From Novosphingobium sp. PhB57 (GTDB taxonomy: Bacteria > Pseudomonadota > Alphaproteobacteria > Sphingomonadales > Sphingomonadaceae): DNA of 64,000 nucleotides. Positions 43,502 to 52,581 of this stretch are shown in pieces. Made by a program: the position numbers and the translations under genes. The notes beneath the pieces were generated by a model. It had not been told where the DNA came from. It saw only the letters and a list, made by a program, of their open reading frames with translations, and ran no database searches. The DNA lies in NCBI RefSeq assembly GCF_004342985.1, contig NZ_SMBO01000006.1:310001-374000 (forward strand), given 5' to 3'. Every line of letters starts with the position of its first letter. Position 1 is the stretch's first letter.

Positions 43502-45144
43502 CGCCGGGTCATCCATCCAAGCACGCGGTTCATCCTCCCTTGAACTTCCCGCAGGCGAATAAGTGCTGATCGCACGTTGGCCTGCCCGCTTGCAATCCTG
43601 TCCACCAGCGTTTCCGGCCCGCACGGCAAACGCGTGACGGGATCGAGGTAGCGGGGATAGAGGATCAGCGTGGCCGCGACCAGTTCGTCCAGCGTCCGGC
43701 GGCGGGTGCGGCGCGCGGGTACTGCCCCGAGGTCGCGCGTCAGCCCCCAGCCCGCGTAGAACGGCACCCCGTGCGTGACGACCTCGCGCCCGCGCATCAG
43801 CGCCTCGAACCCCGCCAGCGAGGTCAGAACGTGGACGGCATCGACTTGATCCAGCAGCGCCGCAATCGAGGATGTCCGGTCGATCGTGTCGGCGAATTCT
43901 AGCGCGCGCGCGTCGGGAACATGGCCCTTGCGATGGCCGGCCTCCACGTCGGGATGCGGCTTGAAGATGATATGTGCGCCAGGTTCTTCGGCGCGGGCGC
44001 GGCGCAGCAGTTCCAGATTGTCCAGCCCGCCGCCGCCGTGCAGCACCGAGCGGTCGTCTTCGACCTGCCCGGTCACGAGCACGCGCTTGCGGCCGCCGAT
44101 CCGGGCACTGCCTTCGTCGTCTGCCCGCGGCGCGCGCTCCGCGTCGAGGCCGTACTTGCTGATCCCGCCCGAAACGAGCCGTTCGCGCAAGGCACCGGCC
44201 CGTTCGATGACGGCCCGGGGGATTGCCGCGGTTTCGAGAATGATTTCGAGTTCGCTGGCCTGTGCCGGGTCGAAATGGGGGCCATTGGCATCGACGACGA
44301 TCGAGAGCGGCGGCACGCAATTGGCTCCGAGGCCGGTCGAGCGGATCATGCCGTCCTCGATTTCACCGATGCGGATGCCGCGCGCTTCGAGATCCGCGAG
44401 GGCCTGTGCATCGCTGCGCGCGATCCAGGCCAGCGCCAGGGAGCTTTCGGCAGGCACTTGCGCGCCCTCGGCATGGCGCACCGGGCCGCTGCCGTCCCAC
44501 AGCAGGTTGTCGGCGGTGATCCGCTTCCAGCGGGCGATGCCGTAGACGCCGGCGACCTTGCGGTTGGCGTCGATCAGGGTGCGCCAGCCTGCCAGCAGTC
44601 CAATGGCTTGCGCAGGTTCCAGCCTGCCTTCGCCGAAGGGATCGCGATAGGTCCAGCGGCCGATTTCGCGGGCTGCGACGGCGTCCAGCTCCGCGGGATC
44701 CGAAAGCGCGGCGAAGCGCCCGGTCCCCAGCGGCGCGACCTTGCACCCGCAGAGGGCGGCGACCAGCAGCAGCTCGTCTTCGGCATCGGCTATAACCAGC
44801 GAGGCCGATGCGCAGGCGGTCCAGGGGTCGCCGTCCGACGGGAGGGAAGGGAGGTTTTCAAGGCCGACAATCGCGCCGCGCGCGGCTGCGCGTTCCGTCA
44901 GCCCAAGGTCGCCCAGATGTCTCGCGACTTCGCCGGCTGCCGCGGTGCCGGATGCGGAGGCCAGAACGTCGCGGCCTTCGGGCAGCGCAGCGGAGGCTCC
45001 CCAGAACGTACTGCCGACTCGGGCCTGGCGCAGAAGCGAGGACAGGTCCGTCGCGGCGGGGGCCTCTCCGGGAGCGGGCTGGGCCAGGGGTGGTGCGCGG
45101 TGGCCCGGGAAGGGCGGGATGCGCAGGAACGGGGTTGCCGTCAT
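43498..45144 (-). CDS. kpsC: KpsC-like Kdo transferase with one intact module
   Basis: A 548-residue KpsC-like protein. Standard KpsC has two Kdo-transferase modules of about 330 residues. Here one full module runs from about residue 195: WKRITADNLLWDGSG, EIEDGMIRSTGLGANCVPPL, IIFKPHPDVEAGHRKGHVP, VTHGVPFYAGWGLTRDLG and ILYPRYLDPVTRLPCGPETL. The N-terminal 185 residues keep only the tail of a first module (IGRWTYRDPFGEGRLEPAQA), so the protein may perform a single Kdo addition. It overlaps genes on both sides by ATGA. Cytoplasmic face of the inner membrane. Confidence 0.85.
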   Translation of the reverse strand: MTATPFLRIPPFPGHRAPPLAQPAPGEAPAATDLSSLLRQARVGSTFWGASAALPEGRDVLASASGTAAAGEVARHLGDLGLTERAAARGAIVGLENLPSLPSDGDPWTACASASLVIADAEDELLLVAALCGCKVAPLGTGRFAALSDPAELDAVAAREIGRWTYRDPFGEGRLEPAQAIGLLAGWRTLIDANRKVAGVYGIARWKRITADNLLWDGSGPVRHAEGAQVPAESSLALAWIARSDAQALADLEARGIRIGEIEDGMIRSTGLGANCVPPLSIVVDANGPHFDPAQASELEIILETAAIPRAVIERAGALRERLVSGGISKYGLDAERAPRADDEGSARIGGRKRVLVTGQVEDDRSVLHGGGGLDNLELLRRARAEEPGAHIIFKPHPDVEAGHRKGHVPDARALEFADTIDRTSSIAALLDQVDAVHVLTSLAGFEALMRGREVVTHGVPFYAGWGLTRDLGAVPARRTRRRTLDELVAATLILYPRYLDPVTRLPCGPETLVDRIASGQANVRSALIRLREVQGRMNRVLGWMTRR

Positions 45145-45986
45145 GCCGCCTCGACCGTCAGTGCCAAGGTTTCGCCCAGGCTTTCCAGCTGGCGCGCCGT
45201 ACGGTCCCAGATGACCGGATCGACGGCGGCGATCAGGCCCTCGCGCCGGTCGTCGCAGCGATAGGGGGTGCCGTCGGGCCGGGCGGCGCGGCCGCCTGCT
45301 TCATTGAGGAACAGTACGCCTGCGGCATGGTCCCAGGGGAGCGTGCGGGTGAACAGCGTGATGTCGTTCTCGCCCCCGGCGATGCGGGGGTACTGGTCGG
45401 CAGCGCAGCGCGGGCTGTCGATCACTTCGGCGCCTTCGGCCAATTCGGCCAGCAGTCGGGCGCGCCGGTCAGAATCGGGAAAGAGGCGCGTCACGGCCAT
45501 TACCGGGCGCGCGCGCGCTGCAGGAGCGGTGCGAAAAGCCAGGCCGTCGATGGTGGCGCCCTGGCCGGACAGGGCGGCACAGAACCGGCCGGACAAGGGA
45601 TCGAGTATCCAGCCGCCGACCGGAATGCCGTTGTCCGCCAGCGCCACCAGCAGCCCGAAGGGCCCGGTGCCCGCCGCGAAATTGGCAGTGCCGTCGAGCG
45701 GATCGACGATCCAGCACGTTCCGGCGCTGAGCCTGTCGAGCAGATCCGGCCGGTGATGCACGGCCTCTTCACCCACGACATGAGCGCCGGGGATCAGGCC
45801 GGCGAGGCGTTCGCTCAGGATCGCCTCGCATTCGCGGTCTGCGGCGGTAACCGGTTCGCTGCCACCATTGCCTTCGCGCTTGTCGGCCACGAGCGCGGCG
45901 CCCGCCGTGCCGAAGCGCGGCATGACGGCGAGGCGCGCTGCGTCGCGCATCACCTGCTCGACGGCAGGCGTAAGGCTTTGGTTCAT
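45141..45986 (-). CDS. Inositol monophosphatase family protein
   Basis: A 281-residue metal-dependent phosphatase. The motifs are complete: GSEPVTAADRECEAIL, HVVGEEAVHHR, CWIVDPLDGTANFAAGTGPF near residue 90 and LPWDHAAGVLFLNEAGGRA near residue 218. Substrates in the family include inositol phosphates, PAP (CysQ) and sugar phosphates. It precedes kpsC with an ATGA overlap, so a role in capsule precursor supply is possible but not shown. Start chosen at MNQSLTPAVE (45986). Confidence 0.88.
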   Translation of the reverse strand: MNQSLTPAVEQVMRDAARLAVMPRFGTAGAALVADKREGNGGSEPVTAADRECEAILSERLAGLIPGAHVVGEEAVHHRPDLLDRLSAGTCWIVDPLDGTANFAAGTGPFGLLVALADNGIPVGGWILDPLSGRFCAALSGQGATIDGLAFRTAPAARARPVMAVTRLFPDSDRRARLLAELAEGAEVIDSPRCAADQYPRIAGGENDITLFTRTLPWDHAAGVLFLNEAGGRAARPDGTPYRCDDRREGLIAAVDPVIWDRTARQLESLGETLALTVEAA

Positions 45987-46020
45987 GATCAGCGTGCCTC
46001 GATGGCGTGTGATCGCCCAG

Positions 46021-47238
46021 TTACCAATGGCCGAACTCTCCATGCGTATCGACACGAACCGAGGTGTAGGGAAGCTGAACGTGATCGAGCACGGAGTAGG
46101 CGGCCTTGCCGAAGCGCGACTGCGAATTGCCCCAGAACAGCTCGCCCAGGTTCAGGCCGACGCCGAAGAACAGGTGCCGCTTGGGCTCGATGCCCTTTTC
46201 GCGGTCGCTGTTGAGGAAGTCGGTGGCGTAATAGCCGACCTGGAGGTCCAGGAATCGCAGCGGCGTCTTCTGCAGGCCTTCGAAGCCCGCGCCCTTGAGC
46301 GAGAGCATGAAGCGCTGCTGGGCGTAGTGTTCCTTGCCGACGTGGCTGTAGATCTGGTCGTTCGGCATGATCTCGATCTTGAAGGCGATCTTTTCCTTCA
46401 GGCCGGGAATCGTGTTGCGCAGCACCGAGAGCGTCGCGCCGGTCAGGTTCATCGCGATGTCCTGCATCGAGTAGCCGCTGTCGGGCTCGATGGCGTCGGA
46501 CACTTCGTTGAGCGCCATCAGGCCCGCGGCCAGCACGCCGGCCGTGACGGCGTCGCCTTCCGAGGCATTGGTGTTCTTGTGAAGGCGGGCATGAAGAATG
46601 TCCGCGATCAGGTAAGTATTGAAGGCATGGGTCAGCTTGTCCATGCCGATGCTGGTCGTATCCTTGCCGAACCAGCCTTCGTCCTTGAAGTGGAACGGGG
46701 CGGTTTTCTTCGTCAGCTTGGGGATCGTCTGCACGCCCATGTAGACGGCCAGGACCGCCAGTTCGGTCGTGATCGTGCCCGCCTGCTTGAAGAAGCCGCG
46801 GTACTGGGCATATTCGCGTGGAACGTGGCCGGTGCCGTTGAGGCTGACGCCGGGGGGCAGCGATGCGGCCGGGCCGGAAACCACCTGGTTCGTGGGGCCG
46901 TAGACATCGGCCGGCGCGGCCGGCTCGGGCTCCAGGGCGGCAGGCGGCAGGATCGTCAGGTCTGGCACCGCGCGGGGTGAGGAGATGTCGGCCAGGTTCC
47001 ACCGCGAGACGGCGACGAGCTGCGGATCATTTCCGTCGCAAGGCGCGGCACTGCCGATGCAGCTGGACGCCGTGATCGGGCCGGCGGCAAGCGCCTGATC
47101 CTCGATCCGACCCGTCGGAGCCGAAAAACCGGCCTCCGGAAGGGCTGCCGTGCCGCCGAACGCATCTGCCCAGGCGGGAGTGGCCGGCAGGCAGGCGGCC
47201 AGCGCCAGAACCGCCCGGCCGCGGGAACCCATCCTCAT
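46021..47238 (-). CDS. DUF2279 family secreted protein
   Basis: A 405-residue protein with a signal peptide ending in ATPAWA and a low-complexity stretch up to about residue 130. The DUF2279 core has SIGMDKLTHAFNTYLIADIL near residue 200 and the LMALNEVSDAIEPDSG acid motif. The C-terminal part is beta-rich (FLDLQVGYYATDFLNS). It probably sits in the envelope. Function unknown. It is read toward the phosphatase-kpsC-kpsS genes and could be the first gene of that unit. Confidence 0.7.
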   Translation of the reverse strand: MRMGSRGRAVLALAACLPATPAWADAFGGTAALPEAGFSAPTGRIEDQALAAGPITASSCIGSAAPCDGNDPQLVAVSRWNLADISSPRAVPDLTILPPAALEPEPAAPADVYGPTNQVVSGPAASLPPGVSLNGTGHVPREYAQYRGFFKQAGTITTELAVLAVYMGVQTIPKLTKKTAPFHFKDEGWFGKDTTSIGMDKLTHAFNTYLIADILHARLHKNTNASEGDAVTAGVLAAGLMALNEVSDAIEPDSGYSMQDIAMNLTGATLSVLRNTIPGLKEKIAFKIEIMPNDQIYSHVGKEHYAQQRFMLSLKGAGFEGLQKTPLRFLDLQVGYYATDFLNSDREKGIEPKRHLFFGVGLNLGELFWGNSQSRFGKAAYSVLDHVQLPYTSVRVDTHGEFGHW

Positions 47239-47373
47239 GTATCGTCTTACCCTGAAAAGTTATGCCATTTACCAGCCAAGGACATTCGACGATCCGAGGA
47301 CCACGAAATCAGTTGCCAGCGACCTGTCAAAGGGGCCATTGCGAAGCCCCCCGAAATCGGTAGCCCTCTTCAT

Positions 47374-48411
47374 ATGATTGTTCTCAAGCCGGTCAAGTCG
47401 TTACTCATGCTACCCGTCTGGATCTTCCAGCTCGGCACCACTGCAAAGAGTTTTCTCGACAATCCGCTTCTGGGTTCGCGGCGATTGAACGGTTGGGGCC
47501 TGCACCGGGCGCGGGTGAAAGTGGCCGGGGCGCTGTGCAGCTGGCGACGGGCGCGCCTTGCGGGGAAAGTTCGGAAGGACTGGCGCGAGGCTTTCGACCG
47601 CGACGGTTTCGTCGCCATCGAGAATGTCATTCCGGCCGAAGAGTTTGCGGCGCTGCGCCAGGCGATCCTGACATACGAGGGTGAAGCGCGCGAAATGCGG
47701 CAGGGCGATGCGATCACTCGCCGCCTCGCCGTCGATCCCGCGATGCTCCGGGTCATTCCCGCGCTGCGCCGCCTGCTCGGCCGCGACGACCTCAAGGCGC
47801 TGTTCCACTATGTCGCCGGTTTCCGGATCGCACCGCTGCATTATATCCAGACCATCGTGACGCACGACGCCAGCAACGAGGCGGACCCGCAGGAATCGCT
47901 TCATGCCGATGCCTTCCACTCATCGCTGAAGTCCTGGCTGTTCCTGAATGCGGTCACGGCCGACGAGGCGCCTTTCACCTTCGTTCCGGGATCGCACCGG
48001 TTGACCGCGGCGCGGCTGGACTGGGAATATCGCCGGAGTCTTGCCGATCCGCGCGCGATCGACCGGCTGTCCGCGCGCGGTTCGCCGCGGGTGCGGGCGG
48101 GGGACCTTGCCGAGATGGGCCTGCCCGCGCCGCGGCCGCTGGCCGTTCCCGCCAATACCTTGGTGGTGGCCGATACCCTGGGCTTCCACGCGCGCGGCGA
48201 TTCGGTTCGGGCGATCGAGCGTGTCGAGATCTGGTCCTATTGCCGCCGCAATCCCTTTTTGCCCTGGCTGGGAGGCGACCTTCTCAGCCTTCCGGGCCTT
48301 GCCGAGCGCCGCATCGGCTGGCTCTGGTCCTTGCGCGATCGGTTCGAGAAAGTTGCTGGGCAGCCCTGGCGCAGTGTCGGAATAAGGCGCGCGGTAGATT
48401 CGTTAGACTGA
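47374..48411 (+). CDS. Phytanoyl-CoA dioxygenase (PhyH)-like protein
   Basis: A 345-residue protein of the Fe(II)/2-oxoglutarate dioxygenase type. FDRDGFVAIENVIPAEEFAA near residue 75 is the usual PhyH beginning. The metal motif is HAD in QESLHADAFHSSLKSW near residue 175, with a distal His in VADTLGFHARGDSVR near residue 270 and Arg for 2-oxoglutarate nearby. The N-terminal 60 residues are basic and hydrophobic and may contact the membrane. Placement between capsule and Kdo genes suggests hydroxylation of a glycan or lipid, but the substrate is unknown. Confidence 0.8.
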   Translation: MIVLKPVKSLLMLPVWIFQLGTTAKSFLDNPLLGSRRLNGWGLHRARVKVAGALCSWRRARLAGKVRKDWREAFDRDGFVAIENVIPAEEFAALRQAILTYEGEAREMRQGDAITRRLAVDPAMLRVIPALRRLLGRDDLKALFHYVAGFRIAPLHYIQTIVTHDASNEADPQESLHADAFHSSLKSWLFLNAVTADEAPFTFVPGSHRLTAARLDWEYRRSLADPRAIDRLSARGSPRVRAGDLAEMGLPAPRPLAVPANTLVVADTLGFHARGDSVRAIERVEIWSYCRRNPFLPWLGGDLLSLPGLAERRIGWLWSLRDRFEKVAGQPWRSVGIRRAVDSLD

Positions 48412-48682
48412 TCCGCCTGCACTTCCTTGCCTCGAAACTGTCACGATTAAATTTCGTCAACTATATGTGACTTCTACCTGTCGGCGCTTGTGCGGAATTT
48501 GCGGCAGATCGAGCAATTCAGGGATTATGTGGGGTTTACATAGGGTGGTGTGCTGCGTAGCACAAATTCGCGGACTATGCCGGCGTCTAACAGTACATGT
48601 CAGGACTGTGGCGTTGTGCAGTGCGGCCAGCAAGGTGTAGGCGATGCGCAGCAATCGAAAGCACGCGAGCAGGGGGGTAAAG

Positions 48683-49720
48683 TTGTCGAATTCGGTCGTC
48701 CCGATAACAGTCGGGGCCAGCAATCTCATTATATCCAGAGCACGCGAAGTCATCGACATCGAAGCACGCACTCTGGATAGCCTGGCCGCATCGCTGGGCG
48801 CGAGTTTCACCAAAGCCTGCCAGCTTCTCGCCAGCGCCACTGGACGGATCGTCGTGGCCGGCGTCGGCAAGTCCGGGCATATCGGCCGCAAGATCGCCGC
48901 CACCCTCTCGGCAACCGGCTCGCCCGCCATGTACCTTCACCCCGGTGAGGCCGCCCACGGCGATCTCGGCATGGTGGTGGAGGGTGACGTGATCCTCGCC
49001 ATTTCCAATTCCGGCAACACTGCCGAGCTGCAGGTCCTGTTCGACCATGCGGAGCGCTGCGAAATTCCGGTGGTCGGCATGACGTCTCATGCCGATTCGC
49101 TGGTGGAACGCCGCTCGGACATCTGCGTGTTGCTGCCGGTCGCGACCGAGGCCTGTCCCTCGAATATCGCGCCCACCAGCTCGACCACGCAGCAGCTGGC
49201 ACTGGGCGACGCCATCGCCATGGTGCTGATGGACATGCAGGGCGTCTCGAAGGAGAGCCTCAAGGCGCTTCATCCGGGTGGTTCGATCGGCCTGCGTCTC
49301 GCTTCGGTCAGCCAGCTCATGCACGGCACCGACAAGCTTCCGCTCGTCGACCTCGACCTGCCGATGGACGGCGTCATCACGTGCATGACGTCCATGGGCT
49401 TCGGCATTGCCGGCGTCGTCGATCCGGCCGGACGCCTTGCCGGGATCATCACCGACGGCGACTTGCGCCGCCACTTCAAGGTGCTCGACCAGGTCTGCGC
49501 GCGCGACGTCATGACGCCGCGCCCCAAGATGCTGCGGGCGGACATGGCGGCGGAGGATGCCCTGCGTTTCCTCAACGATGCGCAGATCACATGCGCTTTC
49601 GTGGTCGGCGAAGACGGCCCGCGCTGCGCGGTGGTAGAGGACGAGATGGTGGCCACGATCAACCAGATCCCGGTCGGCATCATCCACCTGCACGATTTCC
49701 TTCGCACCGGGCTCAGCTGA
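48683..49720 (+). CDS. kdsD: D-arabinose 5-phosphate isomerase (KpsF/KdsD)
   Basis: An isomerase that makes arabinose 5-phosphate, the first committed precursor of Kdo. The SIS domain carries IVVAGVGKSGHIGRKIAATL near residue 55 and VILAISNSGNTAELQVLFDH near residue 100. Two CBS repeats fill the C-terminal part (IMHGTDKLPLVDLD-like region and VMTPRPKMLRADMAAEDA). TTG 48683 is preferred over ATG 48644, because an AGGGGGG ribosome site lies five bases before it. It heads kdsD-kdsB, with kdsA convergent. The 271 bases upstream show no gene. Confidence 0.92.
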   Translation: MSNSVVPITVGASNLIISRAREVIDIEARTLDSLAASLGASFTKACQLLASATGRIVVAGVGKSGHIGRKIAATLSATGSPAMYLHPGEAAHGDLGMVVEGDVILAISNSGNTAELQVLFDHAERCEIPVVGMTSHADSLVERRSDICVLLPVATEACPSNIAPTSSTTQQLALGDAIAMVLMDMQGVSKESLKALHPGGSIGLRLASVSQLMHGTDKLPLVDLDLPMDGVITCMTSMGFGIAGVVDPAGRLAGIITDGDLRRHFKVLDQVCARDVMTPRPKMLRADMAAEDALRFLNDAQITCAFVVGEDGPRCAVVEDEMVATINQIPVGIIHLHDFLRTGLS

Positions 49721-49726
49721 ACCTCC

Positions 49727-50548
49727 GTGACATCCCCGAATAGCGGCAACAGTTTTGCCATCATCATCCCTGCGCGCTTCGCGTCGAGCCGGTACCCGGG
49801 CAAGCCTCTGGTTCGCCTGGCCGGCGCCACCGGCGAGGAACGCAGCCTGATCCGCCGCAGCTGGGATTGCGCCATGGGCGTTCCCGGCGCGGCCGGCGTC
49901 TGGGTCGCCACTGACGACGACCGGATCGCCGCCGAAGTGGAGAGCTTCGGCGGGCAGGTCGTCATGACATCGCCCGATTGCGCTAACGGCACCGAACGCT
50001 GCGCGGAAGCCATTGCGACGCTTGGGCCAGTCGCCGATGTCGTCGTGAACCTTCAGGGCGATGCGCCGCTTTCTCCCGCAGGCGTGGTCCCGGCGCTGGT
50101 CGAGCGCCTTTCGGCAGATCCGGAGGCCATCATGGCCACCCCCGCCGTGCGCGCCTCACGTACCGTTTACGAACATCTGGTCCAGGACCAGGCCGAGGGC
50201 CGGGTCGGCGGCACCACCGCCGTGATCGACGGCCGCGGCCGGGCGCTTTACTTCTCCAAGCGCGTGCTGCCCTATCTTCCGGCAGAGGCCGCCGCGCGGG
50301 AATTCCCGCCGGTCCACCTGCACCTCGGTCTCTATGCCTATCGCCGCGCGGCGCTGGAGCGCTACGTCGCCGCGCCGCCTTGCGAGCTGGAACTGCTGGA
50401 AGGCCTGGAACAACTGCGTTTCCTCGACCTTGGCCTGCCGGTCTCGGTCGTCACGCTCGATCCGCTGTCCTGGGATGCGATCGAGCTGAACAATCCGGGC
50501 GACAAGCCGGTGATCGAACGCATCCTTAAGGCACGCGGCATCGCCTGA
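49727..50548 (+). CDS. kdsB: CMP-Kdo synthetase
   Basis: A 273-residue cytidylyltransferase that activates Kdo with CTP. IIIPARFASSRYPGKPLVRL at the N-terminus is the nucleotide-binding signature, with VNLQGDAPLSPAGVVP near residue 105 and HLHLGLYAYRRAALERY near residue 200. The GTG start at 49727 is six bases after the kdsD stop, so the pair is one operon. The product feeds KpsS, KpsC and lipid A Kdo transferase. A terminator follows. Confidence 0.95.
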   Translation: MTSPNSGNSFAIIIPARFASSRYPGKPLVRLAGATGEERSLIRRSWDCAMGVPGAAGVWVATDDDRIAAEVESFGGQVVMTSPDCANGTERCAEAIATLGPVADVVVNLQGDAPLSPAGVVPALVERLSADPEAIMATPAVRASRTVYEHLVQDQAEGRVGGTTAVIDGRGRALYFSKRVLPYLPAEAAAREFPPVHLHLGLYAYRRAALERYVAAPPCELELLEGLEQLRFLDLGLPVSVVTLDPLSWDAIELNNPGDKPVIERILKARGIA

Positions 50549-50564
50549 AGGCGATTGCCGAAGG

Positions 50565-50595
50565 GGGCGGCGCCGCGAAGCAGCCGCCCTGTTTT
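50565..50595 (+). terminator. Rho-independent terminator after kdsB
   Basis: Arms GGGCGGC and GCCGCCC flank an 11-base loop and are followed by TGTTTTCC, about 17 bases past the kdsB stop. Confidence 0.6.
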
Positions 50596-50599
50596 CCTC

Positions 50600-50645
50600 A
50601 ATCCCGGTTTCGCTTAGCCCCGGTTTCGTTCAATCCCGGTTTCGC
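50600..50645. repeat. Three short direct repeats
   Basis: The unit ATCCCGGTTTCGCTTA occurs at 50601 and again near 50633, with a shorter variant CCCCGGTTTCGTTCA between them. The repeat touches the kdsA stop codon. It may be a slipped-strand duplication. Confidence 0.6.
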
Positions 50646-51488
50646 TTAATCAATGTCGAGGGGCGGGAAGGCCTTGACCAGGCGGTCGATGGCCTGGACC
50701 TGTTCGAGATAGGCGCGCAACCGGCCGAGCGGCAAGGCGCAGGGGCCATCGCAGAGCGCCTTGTCCGGATCGGGGTGTGCTTCCAGAAACAGCCCGGCAA
50801 TACCGAGGGCCATGCCCGAACGGGTGAGGGCGGCAGCCTGCGTACGGCGACCGTCGGCGCTGTCGACCCGGCCGCCCGGGCGTTGCAGCGCATGAGTCGC
50901 ATCGAACACCACCGGTGCCATGGCCTTCATCTCGTCCATTCCCAGCATGTCGACGACGAGGTTGTTGTAGCCGAAGGAGGAACCGCGCTCGCACAGCAGC
51001 ACGCGGCCATTGCCGGCCTCTTCGCATTTGCGGATGATGTGGCGCATCTCCTGCGGGGCGAGGAACTGCGGCTTTTTCACGTTGATGACCTTGCCGGTGC
51101 GGGCCAGGGCGACGACGAGGTCGGTCTGGCGGGCGAGGAAGGCCGGGAGCTGGAGAATATCGGCGACTTCCGCCACGGCCTCCGCCTGGAACGGTTCGTG
51201 GACGTCGGTCAGCACGGGCACGCCGAAGCGGTCCTTCACTTCGGCGAGGATCTTCATTCCTTCGTCCAGCCCCGGACCCCGGAAGGACGAGATGGACGAG
51301 CGGTTCGCCTTGTCGAAGCTGGCCTTGAACACATAGGGAATGCCCAGCTCGCCGGTGACCCGTACGAATTCGGCGGCAACGTCCATCACCGCCTCGCGGC
51401 TTTCCATGACGTTCATGCCCCCGATCAGCACGAATGGCCGGTCGTTGGCGAAAGTCAGGTCGGGAAGCAGGGTAACGGAGGGAATCAT
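50646..51488 (-). CDS. kdsA: 3-deoxy-8-phosphooctulonate (Kdo-8-P) synthase
   Basis: A 280-residue TIM-barrel aldolase that condenses phosphoenolpyruvate and arabinose 5-phosphate to Kdo-8-phosphate. Seen: [20 protein letters not shown] near residue 52, [34 protein letters not shown] and [32 protein letters not shown] and [18 protein letters not shown] complete the family signature. It starts at MIPSVTLLP (51488). It is convergent with kdsB, so Kdo synthesis genes cluster here. Confidence 0.96.
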   Translation of the reverse strand: MIPSVTLLPDLTFANDRPFVLIGGMNVMESREAVMDVAAEFVRVTGELGIPYVFKASFDKANRSSISSFRGPGLDEGMKILAEVKDRFGVPVLTDVHEPFQAEAVAEVADILQLPAFLARQTDLVVALARTGKVINVKKPQFLAPQEMRHIIRKCEEAGNGRVLLCERGSSFGYNNLVVDMLGMDEMKAMAPVVFDATHALQRPGGRVDSADGRRTQAAALTRSGMALGIAGLFLEAHPDPDKALCDGPCALPLGRLRAYLEQVQAIDRLVKAFPPLDID

Positions 51489-51746
51489 GGCGTGGCTCGG
51501 TCCTCGTCGATCGGGAGAGAGGCCGTCGCCGGGCAGGCCGCCGCCGTCAAGGCGTTTCCGGCTTTCAGGCCCCATAACCGGCGCGATACGCCATCGCCGC
51601 ACTCTCCGGCGCGCCTGTCCTGACGGCCGTTTGGGCGCGCCGCCGTGTCATCTGGGGCTATCGCGTGATGAAGGCTTCGCGGCGGCTGAAATGACGGCTA
51701 TTCAGGGCGGCGTAACAGTCGCACCCGCCGTCACGAGGATAATACC

Positions 51747-52553
51747 ATGCCCCACCCCTTAGGCATCGACAGCCGCACGGTCGCGGGGATGGGACCGCTC
51801 GAACATGTCCGCCTGGCGGGCGAAATGGGCTGCAAGGCGGTGTCGATGGGCCTGCAGCAGGAGGCCGGGCGGAGCGAGGGCTACGCAGCCTGGTCGCTGC
51901 GCGAGGATGCGGCCCTGCGGCGCGAAGCCCAGGCCGCGCTGGCGGACGCCGGCCTGCGCATCGGCCTGGGCGAGGGCATCAATGGATCGGCAACGCGCCC
52001 GCCCGAGGACCATGCCGCGGACATGGACATCTTCGCCCGGCTCGGCACCCGCCGCATCGGCGCCCGCGATAACGGGCTCGAACGGGAACATGCCTTCGAC
52101 TACATGGCCCGCCTGGCCGAAATGGCGCGTGAGCGCGACATGGACTTCGGCTTCGAATTCTCTCCTGTCATGACCATTCGCACGCTTCGCGAAGCCCTGG
52201 CTCTCGTGGCGCATATCGGCGAGGATCGGGTGAGCGTGACGGTCGACGCATTGCATTTCTTCCGCGCGGGCGGGGTGGCGCGTGAACTGGCGGAACTCGA
52301 CGCCGCGCTGATCGGCCATGTCCGCCTTTGCGACGCCGCCCTCAAGGCCCTCGGCGATCATGCCGAGGAAGCCGAGCGGGGCCGCCTGATTCCGGGCGAG
52401 GGCGAACTGCCCCTTCGCGAATTCGTGGATGCCCTCCCGCGCGGCAAGACGCTGGGCCTGGACCTTTCGCTTCCGCAGGCGGCGCTGGGGGTGGAAGCCG
52501 CGCGGGACTATCTCGTGGAAGTGGTCGCCCGCACGAGGGCGCTGCTGGCCTGA
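51747..52553 (+). CDS. Sugar phosphate isomerase/epimerase-like TIM barrel protein
   Basis: A 268-residue AP-endonuclease-2-type TIM barrel. Metal-binding acids and histidines appear as GFEFSPVMTIRTL near residue 137, VTVDALHFFRAGG near residue 160 and IGHVRLCDAALKA near residue 190, with LIPGEGELPLREF near the end. The family epimerises or isomerises sugars and related acids. The downstream GMC oxidoreductase gene converges on it, so no operon partner gives a substrate. Confidence 0.85.
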   Translation: MPHPLGIDSRTVAGMGPLEHVRLAGEMGCKAVSMGLQQEAGRSEGYAAWSLREDAALRREAQAALADAGLRIGLGEGINGSATRPPEDHAADMDIFARLGTRRIGARDNGLEREHAFDYMARLAEMARERDMDFGFEFSPVMTIRTLREALALVAHIGEDRVSVTVDALHFFRAGGVARELAELDAALIGHVRLCDAALKALGDHAEEAERGRLIPGEGELPLREFVDALPRGKTLGLDLSLPQAALGVEAARDYLVEVVARTRALLA

Positions 52554-52581
52554 ACGGCGCGCCGGACCGGTTCTCGACGGA

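Noticed and set aside
43502-44320. N-terminal extension of the kpsS frame
   Set aside because: It overlaps kpsC in another frame, and kpsC has clear family motifs there; the kpsS start is coupled by ATGA at 43501.
50600-50645. CRISPR-like direct repeats
   Set aside because: Only three short units without spacers of even length and no cas genes. A slippage duplication is simpler.
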